Shown in pieces: positions 45,758 through 53,398 of a stretch of 53,398 nucleotides of DNA. Position numbers and translations under genes: made by a program. The notes under the pieces are model-generated. The model did not search any database. It was not told the DNA's origin and saw nothing but the letters and a program-made list of their open reading frames with translations. The stretch spans positions 1-53,398 of the forward strand of contig NZ_LSEF01000049.1 of the NCBI RefSeq assembly GCF_001641695.1, written 5' to 3'. Positions within the stretch are counted from its first letter, which is position 1, and each line of letters opens with the position of its first letter. The DNA comes from Bradyrhizobium neotropicale. Its GTDB lineage: Bacteria; Pseudomonadota; Alphaproteobacteria; Rhizobiales; Xanthobacteraceae.

Positions 45758-46169
45758 CTAGGGCGAAGCATCAAGCTCCAAATAAGCGGTGACCTTGGCG
45801 AACGGGCCCAGGCTGGCGAGCGACGATGGCCAAAACACGAACCGCCCAGGACAGCGCTTCTGCTCGACTTGAACACGCAGAAATATTGTTCGATCTGAAA
45901 GCTTCGAGAGCACAGCCGGCTGAAGTCCGATGAATGGCCCTGCTGGACTCAAGGCAGCTTTGCGGAAGAGCTATCACAGCCAAGTTGGCGGACTGGATTT
46001 GTCGTGAGCACGTGCACGGGTCAGGTGATCATGATGCCGAGAGCGGATGGCGCCTACCAACCGAAACCTTAACGCCCGGTCCAGCGGACCTTGTCGTCAA
46101 GTCGATCAAGCGATGAGCCGCCAATAACCTCGAGGTGGCCAATAGCGATGCGCGCGACGGAAGCGTCGC
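45758..46169. other. Intergenic region between qseC and vanB
   Basis: About 410 bp between two convergent genes. No coding frame, terminator hairpin or repeat is convincing. It is probably the left junction of the inserted vanA/vanB/LysR cassette. Confidence 0.35.
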
Positions 46170-47183
46170 TCAAACCCGGGCACCAGGACCGGTGGAAGAA
46201 TGAGCGGGTGTCAGCGTTCGATCGGGCGTATCGACGGTAAGTGAACCGCACGCCGCGCGTGACACGCAGGTGCAAAGCTTCTCATTGCTGGCCCGCTCCT
46301 CACTGCTGAAAAACACGTCCCGATGATCGACCCGGGCCGACGCCTCCAGGATCGGCAGGACGCACAAGCCACATTCTCCGCGCCTGCAACCGAAGATCAT
46401 GTCGACGCCGGCATCTTCAAGTGCCTCCAGCATCGACCGGTTGGCGGGGACGTCGATTTCCAGGCCCAGTCGGGGAATCCTGATCGTGAAGGGCGCATCT
46501 GCAAGACTGCCGGCATTGCCAAACGTCTCGTAGCGCAGGAGCGCCGCGGGCCTACCCCCTTCGCGCCACAGGCGTTTGGCGGTATCCAACATGCCGAAAG
46601 GGCCGCACACATAGAGCTCGCCACGCCGGTCGAGCTGAGCGATCTCGCCGGCGAGATCGATGCGCTGTCCCTCTTCACTGACGAAGAGCTGAAGCCGTTC
46701 GCCGATGTGGCTGGCAAGCTCGTCCGCGAACGCCAGGTCGCGGCGGCTGCGCGCGGCGTAGAGTAGACGAAAGTTCGCATCCGCCTGATTCAGCGCCAGG
46801 GCCATCGTGTAGATCGGCGTGATTCCAATGCCACCGGCGATCAGCAAATATTCGGGCCGGCCGTAGCTTAGTTCGAAGTTGTTGCGCGGCTGCGAGATCG
46901 TGAGCTGTTCGCCCGCCTTGAGGCGCCACATGCCCAAAGATCCGCCTTGGCTAGATGCGAGCCGCTTGACCGCGATGCGATAGAGTCCGTCCGCGCAAGA
47001 TCCGACCAACGAATAGCTGCGAAACCGCAACCGGCCGTCGATGGGAGCGAGAACGTCGATGTGGCTGCCCGGCGTTGCCTTGGCGAGCGGGCGCTCCGGC
47101 GCGATCTCGAAGAGACGGACGTCAGGCGTAAGCTCGCGCGTGGCGTGAAGGCGTGCGCTAAACCATTCGATCGGCTTGGCCAT
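46170..47183 (-). CDS. Vanillate O-demethylase-type reductase subunit (VanB-like)
   Basis: Electron-transfer partner of a Rieske oxygenase, 337 residues. It has the phthalate-dioxygenase-reductase order: an FMN/FAD-binding barrel (RSYSLVGSCADGLYRIAVKR), an NAD-binding domain (LLIAGGIGITPIYTMA near residue 110, YVCGPFGML near residue 195), and a C-terminal plant-type 2Fe-2S domain with the cysteines in FGCRRGECGLC and the last in KLCTCVSRA. All cluster ligands are present. It is separated from the oxygenase gene by 9 bp. The donor is probably NADH. Confidence 0.88.
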   Translation of the reverse strand: MAKPIEWFSARLHATRELTPDVRLFEIAPERPLAKATPGSHIDVLAPIDGRLRFRSYSLVGSCADGLYRIAVKRLASSQGGSLGMWRLKAGEQLTISQPRNNFELSYGRPEYLLIAGGIGITPIYTMALALNQADANFRLLYAARSRRDLAFADELASHIGERLQLFVSEEGQRIDLAGEIAQLDRRGELYVCGPFGMLDTAKRLWREGGRPAALLRYETFGNAGSLADAPFTIRIPRLGLEIDVPANRSMLEALEDAGVDMIFGCRRGECGLCVLPILEASARVDHRDVFFSSEERASNEKLCTCVSRAACGSLTVDTPDRTLTPAHSSTGPGARV

Positions 47184-47192
47184 GACTTCAGG

Positions 47193-48266
47193 TCACTCGG
47201 CGGCAAGGTTTGCCATCATACGGGCGTGTTCGTCGGTCAGCATCCGGTCGACCAACCGTCGCGCCCAGAGCGCGCCCGCGTCGATGTTGAGATCGTAGAA
47301 GGGCGAACGCGGGTTCTTGTCGATGGCGGCCTGCTGCGCTTCCAGGACCCGATGATCCTGATCGTAGACGCCTGCCCCGCCATTCACGTGGGCGAGTTGG
47401 AGCTCCCTCGTGAGCTGCGCATCGTTTGTGCGATAGTTTCGGACGAAGTTCCAGAAATAGTGGCAGGTCGTCTCGGTCTCGGGCGTGATCGCCGCCAGGA
47501 ACGCGCCGTTGACCCCATGCGAGCGATCGCCTTGCGGCGCGCCTGTATTTGTCAGCGCCACGCCGACATCGCCGACGACGATCGATGGCGCCAGGAACGT
47601 CACGATCTGCCAGCGATCGACATGGCCTGCCTGACCGAGCTGGCGCGCCCAGAACGGCGGCGGCTCGATGTCGATCATCCAGCGCGTCATCGTCGCCGTG
47701 TCGCCGGTATGGGTCACATCGAAGGGTGCAGCCGTGATCGCCTCGTCGCCGATGCTGCCGGCGTGCACGTAGGTCTCGTGCGTGAGGTCCATCAGGTTGT
47801 CGATCACCAGACGATAGTTGCATTTCAGTTGATAGAACGTCCCGCCCTCGCCGACCCATTGCGTACCGTCGTTCCATTGAAAATCCGGAATCTTGGTAAG
47901 GTCTGCCAGCGCTGGATCGCCGGGCCACAGCCAGACGAGGCGATGCCTCTCGGCGACGGGATAGGCGCGGACGCAGGCTGACGGATTGATCGTTTTCTGT
48001 GCCGGCATGTGGGAGCAGCGACCGGCCGAATTGAATACAAGCCCGTGATAACCGCACATGACCTCGTCGCCCCTGAGATGTCCGAGCGACAACGGCAACA
48101 GCCGGTGCCAGCAGGCATCCTCCAGCGCGGCCACAGCGCCATCAGTGCGCCGGTACAGCACAACGTTCTTGCCGCAGATGGTGCGCGCCGAAAGCTCGCG
48201 TCCGATCTCGTGACACCATGCAGCTGCGTACCAGGCGTTAAGCGGAAAAGAAGTTAGTGCGTTCAT
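47193..48266 (-). CDS. Vanillate O-demethylase-type Rieske oxygenase (VanA-like)
   Basis: Terminal oxygenase of a two-component Rieske system, 357 residues from MNALTSFPLNAWYAAAW (ATG 48266). Rieske ligands are CWH in LEDACWHRLLPLSLG and CxxH in EVMCGYHGLVF near residues 45 and 65. The mononuclear iron site is DNLMDLTHETYVHAGS near residue 160 with Asp and two His. The family removes methyl groups from methoxybenzoates such as vanillate, but related members act on other aromatics. With the reductase and the divergent LysR gene it forms a cassette inserted inside the ICE core. Confidence 0.86.
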   Translation of the reverse strand: MNALTSFPLNAWYAAAWCHEIGRELSARTICGKNVVLYRRTDGAVAALEDACWHRLLPLSLGHLRGDEVMCGYHGLVFNSAGRCSHMPAQKTINPSACVRAYPVAERHRLVWLWPGDPALADLTKIPDFQWNDGTQWVGEGGTFYQLKCNYRLVIDNLMDLTHETYVHAGSIGDEAITAAPFDVTHTGDTATMTRWMIDIEPPPFWARQLGQAGHVDRWQIVTFLAPSIVVGDVGVALTNTGAPQGDRSHGVNGAFLAAITPETETTCHYFWNFVRNYRTNDAQLTRELQLAHVNGGAGVYDQDHRVLEAQQAAIDKNPRSPFYDLNIDAGALWARRLVDRMLTDEHARMMANLAAE

Positions 48267-48437
48267 GGGGCAGCGTATCTCCATCGCTTGTCGATCGTCG
48301 CAGACTTGCCGTCTTGCCTCCCATTTTCGAGCAGATTGCATTGGCAATGCTTATCGGACAATTGGACAGAGCTGATATTGGCTATCTACATTTTCGATAA
48401 AGGTGATGCAGCTTTTGCCCGCGGAGGAGCTGAAAAG

Positions 48438-49403
48438 ATGGCAAAGGAATGGGATCCGTTCGCGATCGATTTTGCCGCGATCCGTATCTTGCGCCTTGTG
48501 TCGGAGCTTGGCTCGTTTTCGAAGGCTGCCGACGCGCTCGGCACCAATCAATCGACGATCAGCTACACGATGGACCGGCTGCGCGCCGCGTTCCATGACA
48601 AGCTATTCGTACGCCAGCGCGGCGGCATCGCGCCAACGCCACGCTGCGCCGAGATCGTCGCCTGTGCCGGCCGTTTGCTCGAAGTCTTCGAAGGTCTCGT
48701 GCAGCCTGTGGATTTCGATCCGGCAAGCGCATCGGGGCCGGTTACGATCGCCTGCAACTATTACGAACGATCGATCATTCTGCCGCGCGCCATTGCTGAG
48801 GTCAGACGACGGGCCCCACGACTGGTCCTCGATATCAGAACGGCGGGCGCCGAGGGCGTCGCGCACCTCAAACGGGGCGAAGCCGATCTGCTCGTTGGCC
48901 CCTATGATGTGCGGGAGGAGAGCTTCTATCATCGTCATCTCTTGGACGATCACTATGTGTGCGTGATGCACAAAAGCCATTTACTTGCCGGCAGGCGGCT
49001 GCGCGTCGACGACTATGTCAAAGCGAGTCACGCGGTCGTCACCTATGGCGGCACCTGGCGTTCAGGCTATCTCAGGGGGCTCGATGAACGCGGCCTCTCG
49101 CTCAACCAGGTGGTCGCGATACCGAGCATCTCCGACCTTGCGCACATTCTCCCCGGCACGGACCTGGTCTCGACGGTGCCAAGCCGCATCGCACCAAACA
49201 TCGCCAAATCCCTCGTGGCCAGAGCGTGTCCGTTCCCGGAGCCGTTTCAAATCGGCATGACCTGGACGTCTCGGACGCATCATTCCGCCGCTCATCGCTG
49301 GCTGCGGCAACTTATGGGTCGCCTTGCCGGCACTCTGCCGTACAAGGCGGCTCTCGCCACAGCGCAAGATCGCAGGCGCGGTAGCGCCAAGGCCAGAGCT
49401 TGA
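48438..49403 (+). CDS. LysR-family transcriptional regulator
   Basis: 321-residue regulator. The ATG at 48438 (MAKEWDPFAIDFAAIRILRL) is chosen because GGAGG lies shortly upstream; the frame is open from 48288 but without resemblance. The N-terminal helix-turn-helix is LVSELGSFSKAADALGTNQS with TISYTMDRL, and the C-terminal two-lobed effector domain contains YYERSIILPRAIAEVRRRAP and LLVGPYDVREE. It is divergent from the Rieske oxygenase gene with 171 bp between them, so it most likely controls the oxygenase and reductase genes in response to an aromatic acid. Confidence 0.87.
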   Translation: MAKEWDPFAIDFAAIRILRLVSELGSFSKAADALGTNQSTISYTMDRLRAAFHDKLFVRQRGGIAPTPRCAEIVACAGRLLEVFEGLVQPVDFDPASASGPVTIACNYYERSIILPRAIAEVRRRAPRLVLDIRTAGAEGVAHLKRGEADLLVGPYDVREESFYHRHLLDDHYVCVMHKSHLLAGRRLRVDDYVKASHAVVTYGGTWRSGYLRGLDERGLSLNQVVAIPSISDLAHILPGTDLVSTVPSRIAPNIAKSLVARACPFPEPFQIGMTWTSRTHHSAAHRWLRQLMGRLAGTLPYKAALATAQDRRRGSAKARA

Positions 49404-49635
49404 CTCTCCGCCGGCGGCACAGGGTCGGGTCGGTCTCTGCCGGATTTCGCGACCTCGAGAGCGTTATCGATCCGGCGGCTTGCCGACAGCCGCTCACGAT
49501 GGTCAGCTCCCGGCAAGCCGCTGGGACGAGGTGGCTTCACCAGTTGCAGTCGGACGAGTTCTGGTTGCCGGGGTCGTGCCGGTGGGACCGAGCCGGCCCC
49601 GGTTGCGTCACCTTGCTGGCGACTGGAGCAGAAGC

Positions 49636-49661
49636 GCCCCGCCCGAGTGATCGGGCGGGGC
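49636..49661 (-). terminator. Strong hairpin, likely terminator of the DUF736 gene
   Basis: GCCCCGCCCGA-GTGA-TCGGGCGGGGC is an 11-bp perfect GC-only stem with a four-base loop. It starts 16 bp after the DUF736 stop on the minus strand. There is no clear U-tract in that direction, so its efficiency is uncertain. Confidence 0.6.
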
Positions 49662-49677
49662 CTTTGCGGAGCGAGGC

Positions 49678-49998
49678 TTACTCGCCGTTCCTGCGCGGCC
49701 GCGACCAGAGCAGGGTGTAACCCTCGCCGCCTTCATCGTCGAACAGGTTGGCGTAGATCGGCGCGGTGAAGGAGGGATCGTCGAGCTTGAGCGAGAGGTA
49801 ATCGCGGCCCTCTTCCGAGCGCTTCGACCAGGCCGCCCCGATCTCGGCCCGACCCACATAGACGCGGTGGCTCGGAGCGTTTTCGCTGGTGCGGTTCGTC
49901 TCGGCGACGATGCGGACGCCCCTGGCTTGCAGGCTCAGGGTGATGATCTCGCCCTGGAAATCGCTTCCGACCTTCTTGAAAGAACCGATGTTAGCCAT
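49678..49998 (-). CDS. DUF736 protein
   Basis: 106-residue protein from MANIGSFKKVGSDFQGEIIT (ATG 49998), with EITLSLQARGVRIVAE-like core, VYVGRAEIGAAWSKRSEEGR and the ending ANLFDDEGGEGYTLLWSRPRR. This is the DUF736 family, very common in rhizobial ICEs and plasmids, probably a small beta-barrel fold. Function unknown. In related ICEs it lies near traF or rlxS; here it has been separated from them by other genes and the vanA/vanB/LysR cassette. Its leader carries the long inverted repeat described at 50110-50184. Confidence 0.85.
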   Translation of the reverse strand: MANIGSFKKVGSDFQGEIITLSLQARGVRIVAETNRTSENAPSHRVYVGRAEIGAAWSKRSEEGRDYLSLKLDDPSFTAPIYANLFDDEGGEGYTLLWSRPRRNGE

Positions 49999-50109
49999 GT
50001 CACTTCTCCTGTTGTGTTTCGAGCCCGCGACCACCGCGGCCTCGATGGCGACCTGAAGGCCGAGGACGATCGGCGACGCACCCGGTTCGGGCCGGAGCGC
50101 ACGCGGAGG

Positions 50110-50184
50110 ACGCCGTTGAAGCGACTTTCTTGTCTCGCGAGGAATGGGCGTAAGCCCAGGGGAAGAAAGTCGCATCAACGGCGT
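50110..50184. repeat. Structured leader element A upstream of the DUF736 gene
   Basis: Arms at 50110-50131 and 50163-50184 are complementary over 22 bases with one mismatch. The loop contains a second small hairpin, TGGGC-GTAA-GCCCA (50145-50158), and the palindrome CTCGCGAG. The flanking 50029-50110 sequence resembles the flank of element B at 52100-52230, including CGCGGCC, a CCCG/CGGG hairpin and GCGGAGGA. It lies about 110 bp upstream of the DUF736 start. Confidence 0.65.
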
Positions 50185-50408
50185 TGCGGCTCAGACGATC
50201 GAGGCGCAGCCGGTCTTCGGCCAGATCGAGCCATCACAGAGGCCACGTGCGTCCGCGTGCTGAACCGCAATCTCGGGAGAAGTTGGCGCCTCTCGGATGG
50301 GCTGCACAAGAGGTTGAAACGATACGGCGCAGAAACAGAAACAATCGGCGGCAAGGGGCGGTATCGTCGGCAAAAGCACGATCCAGAGCATCGCGCGTTA
50401 CCATGCAG

Positions 50409-50456
50409 CTATGTCGGTCGGGCCGCATTTGGCGCGGCTTGGTCAAAGCACGCTGG
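50409..50456 (+). pseudogene. Tiny DUF736 remnant on the opposite strand
   Basis: A plus-strand frame reads SYVGRAAFGAAWSKHAG and a stop. The DUF736 protein encoded nearby has VYVGRAEIGAAWSKRSE, so 11 of 13 core residues agree. Only this core motif survives and it is inverted relative to the intact gene. The rest of 50185-50560 shows no gene. Confidence 0.5.
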
Positions 50457-50560
50457 ATGAGGGCCCCGCGTCCCGCCCGCTTCTGATCGTGGCGATCCCC
50501 GGTTCAAGGTGGCGCTCAATACGAGCTTGTTCGGCAGATGGTGTCGACGAAGCCACGCTC

Positions 50561-51037
50561 TCATGCAATGCGGCGGTGAGAACCCGTCGAGCCATAGTCT
50601 CCGCCACCCCCGGCCGGCTCCAACCGGCGTGTCTCTGCGAAAACCGTCAATCGCGTCCAAGCCGATCCGCCAATGCAAACCGCGCCCAGGCAAGCGAAAA
50701 CCTCGCTCCAAACCGGCGAAGGCCCCCCGATCTGCGATAGGGCGAGCGCCACATGATAGCCAGCAACGGTGGCCGGAACGGCGAATGCTGTTGTGATCGC
50801 GATGCGCAGGGTCGGGGACCGACTGAAGGCGACCGCAAACTGAGCGGCGGCAAGCGTCAGCGCGCCAGAGGCGACTGCGACAAGGAGGGCGCCGACGATG
50901 CCGGCACCGCCATGAAGCGCCAAGACTCCGATGTTCAGCGCGACAAAAAACGGCAAAGCGTAGATCGCCAGCGCAACGATCAGCCAGCAGAGCAAGCCGA
51001 TGCCAACGGTGTTGAGGACAAGCCCAAGGGTGAGCAT
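50561..51037 (-). CDS. Hypothetical inner-membrane protein of the ICE
   Basis: 158-residue protein from MLTLGLVLNTVGIGLLCWLI (ATG 51037). Four to five hydrophobic helices are apparent (residues 3-35, 38-65, 65-85, 90-115 and around 122-140: VFACLGAVCIGGSAWTRL). The C-terminal tail is Gly/Arg-rich. I recognise no catalytic motif. Proteins of this type occur between the DUF736 and DUF2493 genes in other rhizobial ICEs, from memory, but their function is not known. Confidence 0.65.
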   Translation of the reverse strand: MLTLGLVLNTVGIGLLCWLIVALAIYALPFFVALNIGVLALHGGAGIVGALLVAVASGALTLAAAQFAVAFSRSPTLRIAITTAFAVPATVAGYHVALALSQIGGPSPVWSEVFACLGAVCIGGSAWTRLTVFAETRRLEPAGGGGDYGSTGSHRRIA

Positions 51038-51114
51038 GGTGGTGGCTCCCGGTGCAAAGGTGTACGGGTCGCGCCTTCCACCACCACCGCGGCGCAGCTT
51101 TGACGTAATATCGA

Positions 51115-51153
51115 AACGAGGCGGAGTTGCGGCACCTGCAACTCCGCCTCGTT
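51115..51153 (-). terminator. Long perfect hairpin after the DUF2493 gene
   Basis: AACGAGGCGGAGTTGC at 51115-51130 and its exact complement at 51138-51153 form a 16-bp stem around the loop GGCACCT. It begins 24 bp after the DUF2493 stop on the minus strand and sits 78 bp upstream of the membrane protein start. No U-tract is seen; it could act as a terminator, an RNA stability element or a processing site between the two genes. Confidence 0.55.
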
Positions 51154-51176
51154 CGTCGGAGGCGAGAGGACGGCGC

Positions 51177-52100
51177 TCACGCGCCGCCGAACTTCCAGAC
51201 GGGGATACCGAGCCGTTTCGCCTTGTCTGCGAGGTTGTCCTGGATCCCCGTGCCGGGGAAGTGCATGACGCCGATCGGCAGGAGTTCAAGCATGGCGTCG
51301 TTGCGCTTGAAGGGCGCTGCCTTGACGTGTTTCGCCCAATCGGGCTTGAAGGCGATCTGTGGCACCTTGCGATTGTTTGCCCATTTGGAGGCGATCAATT
51401 CGGCGCCCTTTGGCGAGCCGCCATGGAGCAGGACCATGTCGGGGTGCTTGGCATGAACCCTGTCGAGACGATCCCAGATGAGCTTATGGTCGTTGAAGTC
51501 GAGCCCACCGGTGAGCGCGACCTTCGGTCCTTTCGGCAGCATGACCTCGGTCTCGGCGCGGCGCTTGGCGGCGATGAAGTCGCGGGAGTCGATCATCGCT
51601 GCGGTCAGTGTGCGGTGATTGACCAATGATCCCGACCGGGGTCGCCAGGGCGCGCCACTGTGGACCTCAAAGCGCTCGATGGCCAAATCTCGGAAGAGCT
51701 CCAGGCAGTTGCGACGCTCGAGGAGCGTGATGCCCTCGACGGTCAGGCGCTCCAGTTCAACCGATCGCACTTCCGAGCCGTTCTGCTCACGCTGGCTCTT
51801 CTGCTGCGCCTGTTCGTTATCGTCGAGCTGGCGTTCAATGCGGCCGACAGCACGATGGAACAGGTTGACGGTCGACCAAAGCAGATCGTCAAGATCCGGC
51901 TCTAGCCGGGTGTCGCCCAACGTCGCAACGAGGGCGTCGAAGATGTCGGCCACGGCGCCGGTGATCATTTTGCTCTCGGGAAGGGGCCTGGCATCGGGCT
52001 GGTCGTCGAACGGACGGTAGCCGAAGAGTTGCAGTTCGGTGAGGATGTGCTCGGTCGGAGATGAGGCGTGCGGCGGCTCGATGTCGTCATGGTCGGTCAT
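51177..52100 (-). CDS. DUF2493 protein
   Basis: 307-residue protein from MTDHDDIEPPHASSPTEHIL (ATG 52100). The N-terminal two thirds are helical and charged (RQLDDNEQAQQKSQREQNGS, VELERLTVEGITLLERR). The C-terminal DUF2493 part has a Rossmann-like layout with VALTGGLDFNDHKLIWDRLD, PDMVLLHGGSPKGAELIASK and PIGVMHFPGTGIQDNLADKA, resembling SLOG-type nucleotide or ligand-binding domains. It is common on rhizobial ICEs and its role is not established. It lies downstream of the Toprim gene and of structured element B. Confidence 0.82.
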   Translation of the reverse strand: MTDHDDIEPPHASSPTEHILTELQLFGYRPFDDQPDARPLPESKMITGAVADIFDALVATLGDTRLEPDLDDLLWSTVNLFHRAVGRIERQLDDNEQAQQKSQREQNGSEVRSVELERLTVEGITLLERRNCLELFRDLAIERFEVHSGAPWRPRSGSLVNHRTLTAAMIDSRDFIAAKRRAETEVMLPKGPKVALTGGLDFNDHKLIWDRLDRVHAKHPDMVLLHGGSPKGAELIASKWANNRKVPQIAFKPDWAKHVKAAPFKRNDAMLELLPIGVMHFPGTGIQDNLADKAKRLGIPVWKFGGA

Positions 52101-52135
52101 GGGAAGAGGTCCTTTGCCGGATCGGCCGCGCCCAT

Positions 52136-52366
52136 CGCGGCCTTCGTGGCGATCACTCAGGCGGCGGGCGGAGCGGGCCAGAACCCGAACGGGCCGAAGC
52201 GGCAGCGGAGGATGGCGAAGGCCGGCTATTTTGCTTCGCGATGCAAAGCGCGCCATTCGGACATCGACAATGTGTCTCGCATGGCCGGCGCGCGGCGGAA
52301 AATAGCCGGACGCAGCCATTGCCGGCCCGCTCCGCTTGCCGTCCGATCGCCCTCTAGAAGGCCGTG
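52136..52366. repeat. Structured leader element B upstream of the DUF2493 gene
   Basis: At least four nested complementary pairs fold this 230-bp stretch: CGCGGCCTTC (52136-52145) with GAAGGCCGTG (52357-52366, one G-U); GGCGATC (52148) with GATCGCC (52345); GCGGAGCGGGCC (52168) with GGCCCGCTCCGC (52324); CCGGCTATTTT (52222) with AAAATAGCCGG (52299). An inner pair GCGCGCCAT and ATGGCCGGCGCGC lies near the tip. It occupies the gap between the Toprim and DUF2493 genes, about 36 bp upstream of the DUF2493 start. Confidence 0.65.
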
Positions 52367-52435
52367 GTCGCGTCCTCTTCCGGTATTGGCGCCTTTTCTA
52401 TGATCGACCTGTCGCCGCAATCGAACGACTGCGAC

Positions 52436-53398
52436 TTACTCCGTGGCCGAGGTCGACGCATGCAGGAAACGGGCGATATCCTCGGGTGCGAGCTGAATCC
52501 GCAAGGCTGCCCGCACGGCATCGCCACCGAAAATGTGCAGATCCTCGTTGAAATCGCCGAGCCGAGGCGACAGTGCGATCGCTTCAATGCCGGAGTCTTC
52601 TGCGCGTTGGGTGAGAATGGCCTGGACCGCATCTCCGGCGGCATCGGCATCGCGAGCGATGTAGAGCCGACGCAGGCCAGACGGTAGCAACATCGCCGAG
52701 AGGTGATTGGCCGAAAGTGCAGCGGCCATCGGCATCATCGGCAACACGTAGCGCAGCGACAGCATGGTCTCGATGCCCTCGCCGGCGGCGAGCACGTCGT
52801 CCACCACGCCGAAGCGAACGGCATTGCCGAGGAGCTCGCCCATGGCCCGTCGTGGCGAATCGATCGGAGCCTTGCCGAGACGAATGCGATCAAAGCCGTT
52901 CGGGTCGAGCCAGGTGCGATGTACGCCAGTGATCCTGCCATCGAGATCCGTGACGCAAGCGATCATCGCGGGCCAGGTCTCGGTCGGCAGGTGCTCGTCC
53001 GGCCGATAGTAGCAGCGGGGATGGAAACGCAGGCTGCCACCATGGTGCACATGGGCGATCCCGCGGCGCTGCAAATAGGCCTCGACCACTGTTCCCTCCA
53101 TCGGGCCCGACATCGCATAGAGCCGACGGGCGGCCCCTTGCGATCCGGCTGGCACAGCTCGACGCTCGGGTTTCGAGACGAAGTCCGGCTCGACACGAGG
53201 TAGCTTCAGAAAACGCCTCGCTTCCTCGGCAACCTCGCGAAAGTCGCGCAAACCCCGACATTCCCGGATGATGTCGAGGAGATCGCCATGCTGGCCGGTC
53301 GCCGCATCAGTCCACTTGCCCGCGGGCCTCTGCGGCGATTCCTCGAGCCGCACGAACAGCGAACGCCCCGGTGTGTTATGGACGTCGCCGACCAGCCA
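52436..53398 (-). CDS. Toprim-domain protein (primase-like), partial
   Basis: The gene enters from beyond the right end; the first visible residues are WLVGDVHNTPGRSLFVRLEE, where family members continue about 40 residues further upstream. 321 residues are visible. A zinc-finger-like primase N-terminus is followed by a Toprim region: VLAAGEGIETMLSLRYVLPM near residue 205 of the visible part (catalytic Glu) and LYIARDADAAGDAVQAIL near residue 245 (DxD). This matches DnaG-like Toprim proteins on rhizobial ICEs and plasmids, which may prime the transferred strand. It ends 70 bp before structured element B. Confidence 0.85.
   Translation of the reverse strand, partial: WLVGDVHNTPGRSLFVRLEESPQRPAGKWTDAATGQHGDLLDIIRECRGLRDFREVAEEARRFLKLPRVEPDFVSKPERRAVPAGSQGAARRLYAMSGPMEGTVVEAYLQRRGIAHVHHGGSLRFHPRCYYRPDEHLPTETWPAMIACVTDLDGRITGVHRTWLDPNGFDRIRLGKAPIDSPRRAMGELLGNAVRFGVVDDVLAAGEGIETMLSLRYVLPMMPMAAALSANHLSAMLLPSGLRRLYIARDADAAGDAVQAILTQRAEDSGIEAIALSPRLGDFNEDLHIFGGDAVRAALRIQLAPEDIARFLHASTSATE

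Noticed and set aside
49404..49634. Plus-strand frame with LESVIDPAACRQ downstream of the LysR gene
   Set aside because: No start, no recognised domain; may be a relic but cannot be supported.

Overview
The window looks like part of a symbiosis island in a rhizobial alphaproteobacterium, most likely Bradyrhizobium or a close relative. The support is a complete rhizobial-type gibberellin operon, transfer and excision genes of the ICEMlSymR7A type, sigma-54 (-24/-12) promoters and an Omp25-like outer-membrane protein. No rRNA, tRNA or CRISPR array was seen. Genus assignment is inference.

Left part (1-12150): an intact IS701-family element with a CTAG target duplication sits at the stop codon of hyuA. 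It is followed on the minus strand by hyuA-hyuB, a glutamate-1-semialdehyde-aminomutase-like gene and a branched-chain-amino-acid-type ABC transporter (livF, livG, livM, a frameshifted livH, and a binding protein). A divergent IclR regulator faces the binding-protein gene across a palindrome. Together this reads as uptake and hydrolysis of an unknown amide or hydantoin-like compound.

Gibberellin region (12490-22244, minus strand): CYP112, CYP114, ferredoxin, SDR, CYP117, GGPP synthase, ent-copalyl diphosphate synthase and ent-kaurene synthase, largely overlapping and visibly GC-rich. A cut-off type II IPP isomerase stub and an SMC-like ATPase relic lie downstream. CYP115, which would give bioactive GA4, is not present.

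Accessory region (22430-31240): a serine recombinase, an acyl-CoA ligase relic and a TylF-like methyltransferase are followed by a plus-strand gene set in two blocks. Block one is a PhnW-like aminotransferase, a nucleotidyltransferase and a PhyH dioxygenase. Block two is a class II aldolase (frameshifted tail), a clavaminate-synthase-like dioxygenase and a membrane-anchored SGNH hydrolase. Each block has a good sigma-54 promoter. A decayed copy of the traG 3' end separates them. I propose a symbiosis-controlled pathway making or attaching a phosphonate or amino-acid-derived compound.

ICE core (31440-53398): copG, traG and the relaxase gene rlxS, with a candidate oriT upstream of rlxS. Then come a decayed rdfS copy, an outer-membrane protein gene, a decayed traF copy, two unknown genes and an AbiV-like relic. 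Next are intact traF, DUF2840, rdfS, a two-frame fseA (+1 shift), and divergent qseM/qseC. An inserted vanA/vanB/LysR cassette follows, then ICE housekeeping genes (DUF736, a membrane protein, DUF2493, a Toprim protein running off the window). Two of these housekeeping genes share a strongly structured leader. The decayed copies show at least two generations of related ICEs layered in one locus.
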